This document shows, piece after piece, positions 17,503 to 30,491 of a stretch of DNA of 64,000 nucleotides. This DNA comes from Gordonia iterans (GTDB lineage Bacteria > Actinomycetota > Actinomycetes > Mycobacteriales > Mycobacteriaceae). Location of the stretch: the NCBI RefSeq assembly GCF_002993285.1, contig NZ_CP027433.1, forward strand, positions 3,658,001 through 3,722,000, read 5' to 3'. The position numbers and the translations under genes were made by a program. Below the pieces are notes generated by a model. The model saw nothing but the letters and a program-made list of their open reading frames with translations. It did not search any database and was not told the origin of the DNA. Numbering within the stretch: position 1 is the first letter of the stretch; every line of letters starts with the position of its first letter.

Positions 17503-17687
17503 TGGCGCGTACCGTATCCGGCGAAGACCCTCCGCATCCACTTCGGACGGACGTGAGTTAGCTCTCGCGGCCCCTCCGCGCAGGTCAGCCTCCGCTGTGT
17601 TTCAGAGCACGATCCGGCCACAGTTCAGTCCGGTCCGGTGTCGCTGATTCCAGAACGCCGTTTCCTCGCCCTAGGATTCGAGACGCT

Positions 17688-18662
17688 ATGAAACTTCCTC
17701 TGCGGCTTCGTCTTCTCTCGCTCACCCTCGCCGGGATCGTCACCGTGATCGGCCTCGCGCTCAGTCCGGCCGGACAGGCCGAAGCACGGGTCGTCGGCGT
17801 CCAGCAGATCGCACCCCGCATCACACTGATCTCGGTCTACTCGGCCGCGATGAACCGGGTGATCCGCAGCCACGTACTACATCCGGCAGGCAGGCCCGCC
17901 GGCCTGCCGAGCTTCTACATGCTGCCTGGCGCGGGCGGCGCCGAGGACGGCATCTCCTGGTACAACCACGGCGGTGTCCGGGAGTTCTTCGCCGGCAAGC
18001 GGGTCAACGTGGTGCTGCCGATGGGCGGCAAGTTCTCGATGATGACCAACTGGCATCACCGCGACCCGATCCTGGGTCGCAACCAGTGGCAGACCTTCTA
18101 CACGCGCGAGCTGCCGACCGCGATCGACCAGCACTTCCGCACCAGCGGTGTCAACGCGATCTCCGGCGTCTCGATGTCCGCGGGGCCCGCGCTCGACCTC
18201 GCCATCCAGGCACCCCGGCGTTTCCGCGCCGTCGCCTCCTACAGCGGCTGTCCCGGCACCACCGACCCGCTCGGCCGGCTGACAGCGACCGTGGTGCCGC
18301 TGCGCGGCGGCGGCAACCCGTTCAACATGTGGGGCATGTACGACGACCCCGCGTGGATCAAGCACGATCCGGTCGTGAACGCACCGCGACTGCGCGGTAA
18401 GACGATCTTCCTGTCTGCGGGCTCCGGGCTGCCCGGCCCGGTCGACGGCGGCCCCGTCGAAGCCCTCGGCGGCATGTTCGGGGGCAACGTGGTGGAGGCG
18501 ATCTCCCTCGCCTGCACGCAGAACATGTCGAACCGGCTCAACTCGCTCGGCATCCCGCACCGGTTCAACCACCGCCCCGACGGCTCGCACAGCTGGGGCC
18601 TGTTCGCCGCCGACATGCGGCTGTCGTGGCCGATGATCGCCCGCGCCATCGGCGCGCGGTAG
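17688..18662 (+). CDS. Secreted antigen-85-like serine esterase/mycolyltransferase
   Basis: 324 aa with a signal peptide (basic start, hydrophobic 9-27, AEA cleavage region near 31-33). The alpha/beta-hydrolase esterase family signature is GVSMSAG (160-166, nucleophile Ser162), equivalent to GLSMSG of antigen 85; GSHSWGLF near 306 supplies the His. YMLPGAGG precedes the oxyanion region. Antigen-85 proteins transfer mycolates between trehalose mycolates and arabinogalactan; whether this member is a mycolyltransferase or a plain esterase cannot be told from sequence alone. It is divergent from lstA, which makes a product class that inhibits such enzymes. Confidence 0.8.
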   Translation: MKLPLRLRLLSLTLAGIVTVIGLALSPAGQAEARVVGVQQIAPRITLISVYSAAMNRVIRSHVLHPAGRPAGLPSFYMLPGAGGAEDGISWYNHGGVREFFAGKRVNVVLPMGGKFSMMTNWHHRDPILGRNQWQTFYTRELPTAIDQHFRTSGVNAISGVSMSAGPALDLAIQAPRRFRAVASYSGCPGTTDPLGRLTATVVPLRGGGNPFNMWGMYDDPAWIKHDPVVNAPRLRGKTIFLSAGSGLPGPVDGGPVEALGGMFGGNVVEAISLACTQNMSNRLNSLGIPHRFNHRPDGSHSWGLFAADMRLSWPMIARAIGAR

Positions 18663-18682
18663 CCGTCCCGATCGATCGAGAG

Positions 18683-18722
18683 CGGTGATTTCGACTCGCT
18701 GCGCTCGCTCAATCATCGGGTG
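18683..18722. repeat. Dispersed-type palindromic repeat
   Basis: GATTTCGACTCGCTGCGCTC followed by GCTCAATCATC is a copy of a short repeat common between actinobacterial genes. It lies just after the esterase stop and may act as its transcription end. Confidence 0.55.
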
Positions 18723-18777
18723 GCTCGCACGCCCGCCATCGGGCGGCGGTCCGTAGGCTGAGTGGCGAGAGACCGCC

Positions 18778-19152
18778 ATGGGATATCGCTTGATCGCCGA
18801 CACCGCGATGGTGCTGCATTTCGCGTTCCTCGGGTACCTGCTCGCGGGCGGGTTCCTCGCGTGGCGATGGCGCCGGACGATCTGGATTCACGTCGCCGTC
18901 GCGATCTGGGGCGCCGGCAGCGTTCTGATCGGCTACGACTGCCCGCTGACCCACGTCGAGAACTGGGCCCGCGAGCGATCCGGCGAGGCGACGCTGCCGC
19001 CCAGCGGCTTCATCGACCATTACCTCACCGGCGTCGTCTACCCGCAGCAACACGAGACGCTGGTCCAGCTCGGCGTCGCCGTGGTCGTAGCGATCTCATG
19101 GGTCGGCTACGCCGTGCGGGCACGCACGGCGCGCGTAGACGGGGCGCGCTGA
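18778..19152 (+). CDS. DUF2784 membrane protein
   Basis: 124 aa. Three or four hydrophobic segments, with the family pattern LHFAFLGYLLAGGFLAWRWR at the start, WGAGS, CPLTHVENWARERSGE in a loop, and GFIDHYLTGVVYPQQHE before the last membrane helix. DUF2784 proteins are small integral membrane proteins without a known function. The gene appears to be transcribed alone; its end is followed 25 bases later by the first hairpin cassette. Confidence 0.8.
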   Translation: MGYRLIADTAMVLHFAFLGYLLAGGFLAWRWRRTIWIHVAVAIWGAGSVLIGYDCPLTHVENWARERSGEATLPPSGFIDHYLTGVVYPQQHETLVQLGVAVVVAISWVGYAVRARTARVDGAR

Positions 19153-19176
19153 CCAACGCCGCCCAGGCCGCCGGTT

Positions 19177-19241
19177 CCGCCCCGGGATTCTGGTTCCGCC
19201 CTATACCGCCCGCATAGGGCGGAACCGGAAACCTGGGGCGG
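19177..19241 (+). repeat. Left hairpin of cassette 1
   Basis: Inner stem perfect for 13 bp (19192-19204 with 19214-19226, 9-base loop). Outer 15 bp (19177-19191 with 19227-19241) has three mismatches. No T-tract follows. Confidence 0.85.
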
Positions 19242-19310
19242 GAGCTTCCGGCGAGGACGCAACCGGCGTGTCTAGGGAACCCGGCAGGCCTCCGCCGCGT
19301 CTAAGAAGGC

Positions 19311-20249
19311 ATGCAGCTTCCTCGCGACCGTCATGGACTCGTCCGCCGCCGCGCCGTCGTCGCGCGCGGGCTCACCGACGACCATCTCGAATGGCACGTG
19401 AAGAACCACGATCTCGTCCGGCTCGGCGGCGGTGCGTACGCCGCCGTCGCCGACCTGCCCGCCGACGAATGGAGCCGCCGAGACGAGCTCTACCGCCTCC
19501 GATGCATCGGGATCTCCACCGCCGGTCGCGCAGTCGAGAACGTGCTCTCGCACCAGTCGGCGGCGGCGGTGCACGGTATCGCCCTCCTCGATCCGGACAC
19601 GTCTCGCGTCCATACGACGAACAGCACCAGAGCGGGCGGAAGCAAGACCGCGCAGCGCTTCGTCCATCCGGGACCGTTGCGCGATGCCGACGTCGTCGAG
19701 GTCGACGGCGTGCGCGTCACCTCGCTGGTCCGCACCGCCGTCGACCTCGCCTGTGCGGAGAACGACTTCGCCAAGGCGCTCACGATCTTCGACGGTGCTC
19801 TTCGCCGCGGCGCCACCGTCGATCAGCTCACCACAGAGCTCAAGGCACGACGACGGGTCGGTGCCGCGATCGCGCGACACGCACTCGCGCACTCCGATGC
19901 CGACTCCGCGTCAGTCGGCGAATCTTGGAGCCGCGCACAGATGATCGAGGCGGACCTGCCGACGCCCGAACTTCAGAAGTACTACCTCCTGCCCGCGCAG
20001 GACGCGTGGGTCGACTTCGACTGGAGCGGAGTCCTGGCCGGCGAGTTCGACGGCGAAGGCAAGTACCTGGGCGGCCTTCGCGCCGACGACGCGCGCGCGG
20101 ATCAGGTGGTACTGCAGGAGAAGCGCCGCCAGGACCAGCTGGAGGCGCTCGGTCTGAAGGTGATCCGCTGGACCTGGGACACCCTCCGGAAGGGCGAGCT
20201 CGTCGGGTTGCTCCGCTACTGGCTGCGCCACTTCTCACTGCTCGGGTGA
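19311..20249 (+). CDS. AbiEi-like / DUF559 (Vsr-fold) nuclease-like protein, cassette 1
   Basis: 312 aa. The N-terminal 90 residues resemble the winged-helix region of AbiEi-type antitoxins (RRRAVVARGLTDDHLEWHV, DLVRLGGGAYA, LSHQSAAAVHGI). The C-terminal 110 residues carry the DUF559/Vsr-like PD-(D/E)xK pattern: SVGESWSRAQ (Glu204), AWVDFDW (Asp235-237), AGEFDGEGKY (Glu245, Lys251), then RRQDQLEALGLKVIRWTW. No partner toxin gene is adjacent. The gene is flanked on both sides by copies of one hairpin and has a full-length paralogue at 50487-51458. Function unknown; a DNA-binding nuclease acting on its own flanks is a hypothesis. Confidence 0.75.
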   Translation: MQLPRDRHGLVRRRAVVARGLTDDHLEWHVKNHDLVRLGGGAYAAVADLPADEWSRRDELYRLRCIGISTAGRAVENVLSHQSAAAVHGIALLDPDTSRVHTTNSTRAGGSKTAQRFVHPGPLRDADVVEVDGVRVTSLVRTAVDLACAENDFAKALTIFDGALRRGATVDQLTTELKARRRVGAAIARHALAHSDADSASVGESWSRAQMIEADLPTPELQKYYLLPAQDAWVDFDWSGVLAGEFDGEGKYLGGLRADDARADQVVLQEKRRQDQLEALGLKVIRWTWDTLRKGELVGLLRYWLRHFSLLG

Positions 20250-20287
20250 GGGGCTCGTCGTCGTCGAACTTCTCTGGTCGCGATCTT

Positions 20288-20352
20288 CCGCCCCAGGAAA
20301 TCCGTTCCTCCCGATGCGGGCCGTATAGGGAGGAACCAGAAACCTGGGGCGG
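20288..20352 (-). repeat. Right hairpin of cassette 1
   Basis: Stem of 10 bp and 9 bp around a 6-base internal mismatch (20288-20312 with 20328-20352). Its reverse complement aligns without gaps to the left hairpin. The inner stem differs by paired changes that keep pairing (CGCCC/GGGCG against CTCCC/GGGAG). Confidence 0.85.
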
Positions 20353-20431
20353 AGGGATCTCGACTTCGCTCGATCAACGAGGACAGCTCGATCAGCGGAG
20401 GCGCTCGATCGGCGGGACACGCGGAGACGGA

Positions 20432-20466
20432 GAGGCCCCCGATCCGGGGGATGAATCGGGGGCCTC
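20432..20466 (-). terminator. rpoC terminator
   Basis: A 12-bp perfect stem (20432-20443 with 20455-20466) and 11-base loop begin ten bases after the rpoC stop on the minus strand. Confidence 0.85.
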
Positions 20467-20476
20467 GCAGACAACC

Positions 20477-24430
<3,954 letters not shown>

Positions 24431-24478
24431 GATGTTTGCCCCTCCAGAGGAGTGTCGCTAATTGGCTTTAGGGGGGTA

Positions 24479-24503
24479 CACGGGGGGACGCAGTCCCCCC
24501 GTG
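24479..24503 (-). other. Hairpin in the rpoB-rpoC spacer
   Basis: A perfect 11-bp G/C stem with a GCA loop sits three bases after the rpoB stop and 48 bases before the rpoC start. It could be an mRNA processing or partial termination site; no T-tract follows. Confidence 0.7.
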
Positions 24504-24506
24504 CGG

Positions 24507-27500
24507 TCAGTTGGCGAGGTCGTCGACCGTCGCGCTTTCGTTGCGCGACAGGTTGATGCCCAGGTTCGCCGCGGCGCGCTCGAGGTCCTCGTCGTCGGTG
24601 TCGGCCATCTCGATGGCGGCACCGTCGGACGAGAGCACCTCCACGTTCAGGCAGAGCGACTGGAGCTCCTTGAGAAGCACCTTGAAGGACTCGGGAATGC
24701 CCGGCTCCGGGATGTTCTCGCCCTTGACGATCGCCTCGTAGACCTTCACACGGCCGACGACGTCGTCCGACTTGATGGTCAACAACTCCTGCAGCGTGTA
24801 CGCCGCACCGTAGGCCTGCATGGCCCAGCACTCCATCTCACCGAAACGCTGGCCGCCGAACTGGGCCTTACCGCCGAGCGGCTGCTGGGTGATCATCGAG
24901 TACGGTCCGGTCGAACGCGCGTGGATCTTGTCGTCGACCAGGTGGTGCAGCTTGATGATGTACATGTAGCCGACCGAGACCGGGTACGGGAACGGCTCGC
25001 CGGAGCGGCCGTCGAACAGGGTCGCCTTGCCGTCGCTGTTCACCATGACGTCGCCGTCGCGGTTCGGCAGCGTCGAGCCCAGCAGACCGGCGAGCTCCTC
25101 GTCGCGGGCGCCGTCGAACACCGGGGTGGCGGTGTTGGTGTCCGGCTCCACCGAGTACAGCTCCTCCGGCAGGCGCTCGGCCCAGTCCGGCACGCCCGCG
25201 GCGACGTCGATGTTCCAGCCGGCCTTCGCGACCCAGCCGAGGTGGGTCTCGAGGATCTGGCCGATGTTCATACGACGCGGCACACCGTGGGTGTTCAGGA
25301 TGATGTCGACCGGGGTGCCGTCGGGCAGGAACGGCATGTCCTCGGCGGGCAAGATCTTGCCGATGACGCCCTTGTTGCCGTGGCGGCCGGCCAGCTTGTC
25401 GCCGTCCTGGATCTTGCGCTTCTGCGCGACGTAGACGCGCACCAGTTCGTTGACACCGGGGGCCAGATCGTCGTCGTCGTCGCGGCTGAACACGCGGACG
25501 CCGATCACCTTGCCGGTCTCACCGTGCGGCACCTTGAGCGAGGTGTCGCGCACCTCGCGCGCCTTCTCACCGAAGATCGCGCGGAGCAGCCGCTCCTCCG
25601 GGGTCAGCTCGGTCTCGCCCTTCGGCGTGACCTTGCCGACCAGGATGTCGCCGTCGCGGACCTCGGCGCCGATGCGGACGATGCCGCGCTCGTCGAGATC
25701 GGCGAGCACCTCGTCGGAGACGTTCGGGATGTCCCGGGTGATCTCCTCGGCGCCCAGCTTGGTGTCGCGGGCATCGATCTCGTACTCCTCGATGTGGATC
25801 GAGGTGAGGGTGTCCTCCTCCACGAGCCGCTGGCTCAGGATGATCGCGTCCTCGTAGTTGTGGCCCTCCCACGGCATGATCGCCACGAGCAGGTTCTTGC
25901 CCAGCGCCATCTCGCCCTGATCGGTGCACGGACCGTCGGCCAGCACCTGACCGGCCTCGACCCGCTGACCCTCGTCGACGATCGGGACCTGGTTGGCACA
26001 GGTGCCGTGGTTGCTGCGCTCGAACTTGCGGAGACGGTAGCTCTGGCGGGTGCCGTCGTCGGCCATCACGGTGATGTAGTCGGCCGAGACCTCCTCCACC
26101 ACACCGGTGTCGGTGGTGACGATGACGTCGCCGGCGTCGACCGCGGCCCGCAGCTCCATGCCGGTGCCGACCAGCGGCGACTCGGAACGGACCAGCGGCA
26201 CGGCCTGACGCTGCATGTTGGCGCCCATCAGCGCGCGGTTCGCGTCGTCGTGCTCCAGGAACGGGATCATCGCGGTCGCGACCGACACCATCTGGCGCGG
26301 CGAGACGTCGAGGTATTCGACCTTGGCGGCCGGGACGAACTCCACCTCGGCGCCCTTGATGCGCACCAGGACGCGCTCGTCGGTGATGTTGCCGTCGGCG
26401 TCGTACGAGGTGTTGGCCTGACCGATGAGGTAGCGGTCCTCCTCGTCGGCGGTCATGTACTCGATCTGGTCGGTGACCTTGCCGTCGACCACCTTGCGGT
26501 ACGGCGTCTCGATGAAGCCGAACGGGTTGACGCGTGCGTACACCGAGAGCGAACCGATCAGGCCGATGTTCGGGCCTTCCGGGGTCTCGATGGGGCACAT
26601 GCGGCCGTAGTGCGACGGGTGCACGTCGCGCACCTCGAGGCCGGCGCGCTCACGGCTCAGACCGCCCGGGCCCAGCGCCGACAGGCGGCGCTTGTGAGTC
26701 AGACCCGACAGCGGGTTGTTCTGGTCCATGAACTGCGACAGCTGGCTGGTGCCGAAGAACTCCTTGATCGCCGCCACGACGGGACGGATGTTGATCAGGG
26801 TCTGCGGGGTGATCGCCTCGGCGTCCTGGGTGGTCATCCGCTCACGGACGACGCGCTCCATACGCGAGAGACCCAGCCGGATCTGGTTCTGGATCAGCTC
26901 GCCGACGGTGCGCAGGCGACGGTTGCCGAAGTGGTCGATGTCGTCGACCTCGACGGGCACCTCGACACCGCCGGGGCCGGTCATCATCGGCGCGGTGGCG
27001 CTGTTCGGATCGGCCTCGTGCAGGCGCACCAGGTACTCGACGGTGGTGACGATGTCCTCGCGGGTCAGCACCGACGGACCGAACATCGGCTGATCGGTCA
27101 GGCCGAGCTTCTTGTTGATCTTGTAGCGACCGACGCGGGCGAGGTCGTAGCGCTTCTCCTTGAAGAACATGTTCTCCAGGAGGCTCTCGGCGGACTCCTT
27201 GGTCGGCGGCTCACCCGGGCGCAGCTTGCGGTAGACCTCCAGCAGCGCCTCGTCCTGGTTGTTGGTGTGGTCCTTCTCCAGGGTCGACATCATGATCTCG
27301 GAGAAGCCGAACCGCTCGGCGATCTCCTCGCGGGTGACGCCCAGCGCCTGCAGCAGCACGGTGACCGGCTGGCGGCGCTTGCGGTCGATGCGGACGCCGA
27401 CGGTGTCGCGCTTGTCGATGTCGAACTCGAGCCACGCACCGCGGCTCGGGATCACCTTGACCGCGTGCAGGGTCTTCTCGGTGGCCTTGTCGATGGTCTC

Positions 27501-28016
27501 GTCGAAGTAGACGCCCGGGCTGCGGACGAGCTGGCTGACGACGACGCGCTCGGTGCCGTTGATGATGAAGCTGCCCTTGTCGGTCATCATCGGGAACTCG
27601 CCCATGAAGACCGTCTGCGACTTGATCTCGCCGGTGTTGTTGTTGATGAACTCGGCGGTGACGAACAGCGGCGCCGAGTAGGTCATGTCCTTGTCCTTGC
27701 ACTCGTCGATCGAGGCCTTGACCTCGTCGAAGTGCGGCTCGGAGAAGGAGAGGGACATCGACGATGCGAAGTCCTCGATGGGAGAGAGCTCGCGGAGGAC
27801 ATCCTCGAGCCCGCCCACCGGATTCTCCTCACCCCGGGCGATCGCCTTCGCTCGCCACTCCGGCGAGCCGATCAGCCACTCGAAGGAATCCAGCTGCAGA
27901 TCAAGAAGGCCCGGCACCTCCAGCGGCTCATCGATCTTGGCGAAAGAGACACGGCGGGGAGCTCCAGGGATGCTGCCGGTCGAGGTGGTTGAGGTGGACT
28001 GGCGGTCGAGTGCCAA
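24507..28016 (-). CDS. rpoB: RNA polymerase subunit beta
   Basis: 1169 aa. I start at the TTG at 28016: AGAAGGA lies six bases upstream and the N-terminus then reads [20 protein letters not shown], in line with mycobacterial RpoB; the open frame continues upstream without coding character. The rifampicin region near residues 420-455 reads [20 protein letters not shown] then LSALGPGGL, the susceptible form with the key Asp, His and Ser intact. Family-typical end with the [16 protein letters not shown] acidic tail. A 170-base leader separates it from a consensus-like promoter. Confidence 0.97.
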   Translation of the reverse strand: MALDRQSTSTTSTGSIPGAPRRVSFAKIDEPLEVPGLLDLQLDSFEWLIGSPEWRAKAIARGEENPVGGLEDVLRELSPIEDFASSMSLSFSEPHFDEVKASIDECKDKDMTYSAPLFVTAEFINNNTGEIKSQTVFMGEFPMMTDKGSFIINGTERVVVSQLVRSPGVYFDETIDKATEKTLHAVKVIPSRGAWLEFDIDKRDTVGVRIDRKRRQPVTVLLQALGVTREEIAERFGFSEIMMSTLEKDHTNNQDEALLEVYRKLRPGEPPTKESAESLLENMFFKEKRYDLARVGRYKINKKLGLTDQPMFGPSVLTREDIVTTVEYLVRLHEADPNSATAPMMTGPGGVEVPVEVDDIDHFGNRRLRTVGELIQNQIRLGLSRMERVVRERMTTQDAEAITPQTLINIRPVVAAIKEFFGTSQLSQFMDQNNPLSGLTHKRRLSALGPGGLSRERAGLEVRDVHPSHYGRMCPIETPEGPNIGLIGSLSVYARVNPFGFIETPYRKVVDGKVTDQIEYMTADEEDRYLIGQANTSYDADGNITDERVLVRIKGAEVEFVPAAKVEYLDVSPRQMVSVATAMIPFLEHDDANRALMGANMQRQAVPLVRSESPLVGTGMELRAAVDAGDVIVTTDTGVVEEVSADYITVMADDGTRQSYRLRKFERSNHGTCANQVPIVDEGQRVEAGQVLADGPCTDQGEMALGKNLLVAIMPWEGHNYEDAIILSQRLVEEDTLTSIHIEEYEIDARDTKLGAEEITRDIPNVSDEVLADLDERGIVRIGAEVRDGDILVGKVTPKGETELTPEERLLRAIFGEKAREVRDTSLKVPHGETGKVIGVRVFSRDDDDDLAPGVNELVRVYVAQKRKIQDGDKLAGRHGNKGVIGKILPAEDMPFLPDGTPVDIILNTHGVPRRMNIGQILETHLGWVAKAGWNIDVAAGVPDWAERLPEELYSVEPDTNTATPVFDGARDEELAGLLGSTLPNRDGDVMVNSDGKATLFDGRSGEPFPYPVSVGYMYIIKLHHLVDDKIHARSTGPYSMITQQPLGGKAQFGGQRFGEMECWAMQAYGAAYTLQELLTIKSDDVVGRVKVYEAIVKGENIPEPGIPESFKVLLKELQSLCLNVEVLSSDGAAIEMADTDDEDLERAAANLGINLSRNESATVDDLAN

Positions 28017-28462
28017 GATGCGTCCTTCTCTCGCGTTGTGTTCTATAAATTGGCGTCTAGCCTTTGGCCTTGGGGCCTGGTGCACGGTCTGACAACCCGG
28101 GTCGACCTGCGGAGATCCCAAGACGAACACAGTCGCATTCGGTTGGACGTTCCGAGACGTAGACAGGGTGCAGCCAGCGCAACGTCCTACAGTACCAGAA
28201 AATGGGCAGACTGTGTCAACCCCGTCAAACGACGGTGCGTGACGGCGCCCCGCGACGAGCTCTGCGCTGGCGTGGTCGGTGATCCCACTCGACCGTCCCG
28301 GCGGATGACCGGTGCGATCGTCGCGGCGATTCGCGACCGGCACACGTGCTCTTGTCTGGGAACAGACTGTACCGCGAACGGCCGCTCGTCAAGCGATACG
28401 CGCGGTTCGGTGCAGAGTTCGCTGCCGAAACATCCGGACGCGGCGACGTCGACGACCCGCGC
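28017..28462. other. rpoB leader and upstream intergenic region
   Basis: 446 bases without a gene. The rpoB-proximal part is the probable untranslated leader. The candidate rpoB promoter is at 28189-28219. The remainder up to the stop of the Mce-associated gene shows no clear terminator; a short direct repeat GACGTCGAC occurs near 28445 and 28469. Confidence 0.6.
28189..28219 (-). promoter_or_regulatory. Candidate rpoB promoter
   Basis: TTGACA (28214-28219) and TACTGT (28189-28194) on the minus strand, 19-base spacing, about 170 bases upstream of the rpoB start. Confidence 0.6.
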
Positions 28463-29398
28463 TCAGCGGACGTCGACCACCTCACTGATCAGCCACTGGC
28501 CGTCGACTTTCTCCATCGTGGCCTGCATGCGCGGCGCGACGTGATCGAGCAATTCCTCGCCGGAGGTGACCTTGATGATCAGGATCGCGAGGACGGTTGC
28601 CCGGTCGCCTTCCAGCGCCGACAGCGCGACGTAGTCGACGTGACAGGTGCCCACCGCCTTGGTCTGGACGACGAGCTTGCGGTTGGTCTCGGCGGTCTTG
28701 TCGTACTCCTCGCGCGCCGAACCGGTGAGCGTGGTGCGCGCCCGCTTCATGTCGTCGGTGATCTTGTCGAAGTCGTAGGTAAACGGCGCGCACGCCTTGG
28801 CCGAGTACTGCGCCATCACCTCGTTCGACTGGCTCTGGTCGACGAATGCCAGGTTGTCGCCGCGTCCCGGCACCCCCGGATGCCACGCGAAGAACGCGGC
28901 CAGTCCGCCGATGATCGCGGCGATCAGCCAGAGGGTCACGGCCAGCGACACCGTCTGCTTTCCGGTGCGCACCGGGTGCAGGCCGTCGGGCCCGTCCACG
29001 GCCGCGTCGGTGCTCGACGTCGACTTCAGGGCGTCCGCATCGACGGCGCGCTCGCGCACCCGGGCGGTCGGGGCCGAACTCCCCCGCGCCTTGCGGATCC
29101 GCTCGGTGGCCGCTGCGGCATCGCGCTTCTTGGTTCCGCCGGACAGGTCGAGCGTGGTCTCGGTGATGGTGCCCGATTCGGTCTCGATCACCGTCGTCTC
29201 GGCCTCGATCACCTCGCCGCGGGCCTCTGCCCCGGACGCCGCCGACCCGGACGAGGCGCCGCCGGACAGGTCCAGCACCGTCTCGACGATGGGCTTCTGC
29301 GTCTGCTCACCGATCCCGCCGGCCTTTCCGGGCCTGTAGCCGGGGATGGCCGAGGCGGGGGTGGTCGAGGCGTCGTCGGACGTGTTCTTCTCGCTCAT
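28463..29398 (-). CDS. Mce-associated membrane protein (second)
   Basis: 311 aa. A long disordered cytoplasmic N-terminus contains two copies of an ET-x-LDLSGG motif (near 40 and 80), then one membrane helix (SLAVTLWLIAAIIGGLAAFFAW, about 148-169) and a C-terminal extracytoplasmic domain of about 140 residues ending ATMEKVDGQWLISEVVDVR, typical of Mas proteins encoded after mceF. Its ATG overlaps the stop of the preceding Mas gene by one base. Mas proteins are thought to stabilise or assist Mce complexes (OmamA is the studied relative). Confidence 0.8.
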   Translation of the reverse strand: MSEKNTSDDASTTPASAIPGYRPGKAGGIGEQTQKPIVETVLDLSGGASSGSAASGAEARGEVIEAETTVIETESGTITETTLDLSGGTKKRDAAAATERIRKARGSSAPTARVRERAVDADALKSTSSTDAAVDGPDGLHPVRTGKQTVSLAVTLWLIAAIIGGLAAFFAWHPGVPGRGDNLAFVDQSQSNEVMAQYSAKACAPFTYDFDKITDDMKRARTTLTGSAREEYDKTAETNRKLVVQTKAVGTCHVDYVALSALEGDRATVLAILIIKVTSGEELLDHVAPRMQATMEKVDGQWLISEVVDVR

Positions 29399-30354
29399 CA
29401 GTTGCCGCCCTCGTCCTCGGTGCCGGCCTGGTCGCCCTGCTCACCGGAATCGCCCTGCTCACCGGCATCCCCCTGCTCGACGTCGCCCTGGTCTTCCAGA
29501 CCCCGGATCACGTGCAGGGGCACCACCTTGTTGACCTTGCGCGTGCCGTCGGCCTCGACGACGGTCACGAGGAACTCCATCGGCACCGCTTCGCCCGGTG
29601 CGTTCGCGTCGGCCTTGGCCGTCGCGGTCGCGAAGACCAGCACGGTGGCCCAGTTCTCGTCGACGTTCACCTCGGTCGCCGCGGCGCGGTTGACCACCGC
29701 GGAGATCTCCGCGGTCGGCGTCTCGCCGGCGGCCTCGACCTGCTTGCGGAGTGCCTGGACGCTCTCGCCCTGAGTCTGCTCGAGGGCCTCACCGGTCATC
29801 GTCGACTGAACCCGCTTGATCCACCCGTCGATGTCCTCGGGATCGATGTTCAGTGAATTGATGATCGCCTGCTCGGCGACGTCGACCGACTCGTCGCGCA
29901 GGGTGACCGCCGCGCCGTCGTTCTTCACGTAGGCCGTGATTCCGTAGTAGCCGAAGAATCCGAGGCAGGTGATCGCCGCGACGAGCGCGGCCACGCCGGT
30001 CGCCAGGATCGCCGATGCCTTCCAGTCGCGTCCGCCGTCGGCGTCCGTCCACGGCTCGGTCGGGCCCTTCTCAGCCCGGGCCCGCGCCCGCTCCGCCTTC
30101 GCCCGGGCCTTGGCCGCTTTCGCCTCGGCTTTCGTGATCTGCTTGTCGGCCTTGGACGGCGCGGCGCTCGCCGCCGCATCGAGGGTCTCTGCGTCGTCGG
30201 TCTCTGCGTCGTCGGACTCTGCGTCGTCGGGCCGAGCGGCCTCGACATCGCCCCCAGGGGATGCGGAGTCAGCCGCAGCACTCGCGGGACCGGACTCGCT
30301 CGCGGGCGTGTCGTTGGTCTCGTCGTCGGACTCGGAAGAGGTCTGCTCACTCAT
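29398..30354 (-). CDS. Mce-associated membrane protein (first)
   Basis: 318 aa. Residues 1-100 are acidic then Lys/Ala/Arg-rich and disordered or coiled. One membrane helix lies near 113-137 (AILATGVAALVAAITCLGFF). The extracytoplasmic domain carries the Mas pattern (EQAIINSLNIDPEDIDGWI, NWATVLVFATATAK). The tail has GEQGD repeats. It follows the mce genes after a possible terminator and is coupled to the second Mas gene. Confidence 0.8.
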   Translation of the reverse strand: MSEQTSSESDDETNDTPASESGPASAAADSASPGGDVEAARPDDAESDDAETDDAETLDAAASAAPSKADKQITKAEAKAAKARAKAERARARAEKGPTEPWTDADGGRDWKASAILATGVAALVAAITCLGFFGYYGITAYVKNDGAAVTLRDESVDVAEQAIINSLNIDPEDIDGWIKRVQSTMTGEALEQTQGESVQALRKQVEAAGETPTAEISAVVNRAAATEVNVDENWATVLVFATATAKADANAPGEAVPMEFLVTVVEADGTRKVNKVVPLHVIRGLEDQGDVEQGDAGEQGDSGEQGDQAGTEDEGGN

Positions 30355-30453
30355 TGGGCGCCACTGTATCTACTCACGACCGATCACCCCAATCACGGCC
30401 TTCACGTCTACTCACACCGGGCCCACCCCCGTGGACCGGCACCCCCCACGCAC

Positions 30454-30483
30454 CCGCCGCCACCAAAGGCTCGGTGACGGCGG
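30454..30483 (-). terminator. Hairpin after mceF
   Basis: An 11-bp stem with one mismatch (30454-30464 with 30473-30483) lies nine bases after the mceF stop. It could reduce transcription into the two Mas genes. Confidence 0.5.
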
Positions 30484-30491
30484 CTTTGCGG

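Larger units (their letters stand above)
19177..20352 (+). mobile_element. Candidate hairpin-bracketed single-gene cassette 1
   Basis: A 1176-bp unit bounded by two 65-base hairpins (19177-19241, 20288-20352) in inverted orientation, about 80% identical by eye, containing one gene. There is no recognised transposase and I see no clear target-site duplication. It is called an element only because a paralogous gene at 50487 shows the same organisation with a different hairpin family. Confidence 0.4.

Noticed and set aside
19311..20249. AbiEi antitoxin of a two-gene toxin-antitoxin pair
   Set aside because: No AbiEii-type nucleotidyltransferase gene is adjacent at either copy, and the C-terminal nuclease-like domain is atypical.
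19177..20352. Classical insertion sequence
   Set aside because: No DDE, HUH or recombinase motif is present in the enclosed protein and no target duplication is evident, so only a candidate cassette is claimed.
26640..26760. Rifampicin resistance mutation in rpoB
   Set aside because: The key Asp, His and Ser codons of the resistance region read as wild type.
24462..27992. A 1176-codon plus-strand frame across rpoB
   Set aside because: Antisense shadow of rpoB with Val/Leu/Asp/His-rich composition and no family match.
28017..28343. Upstream extension of rpoB to a start at 28343
   Set aside because: The extension crosses the promoter and leader, lacks coding character, and a TTG with a strong ribosome site at 28016 matches known RpoB starts.
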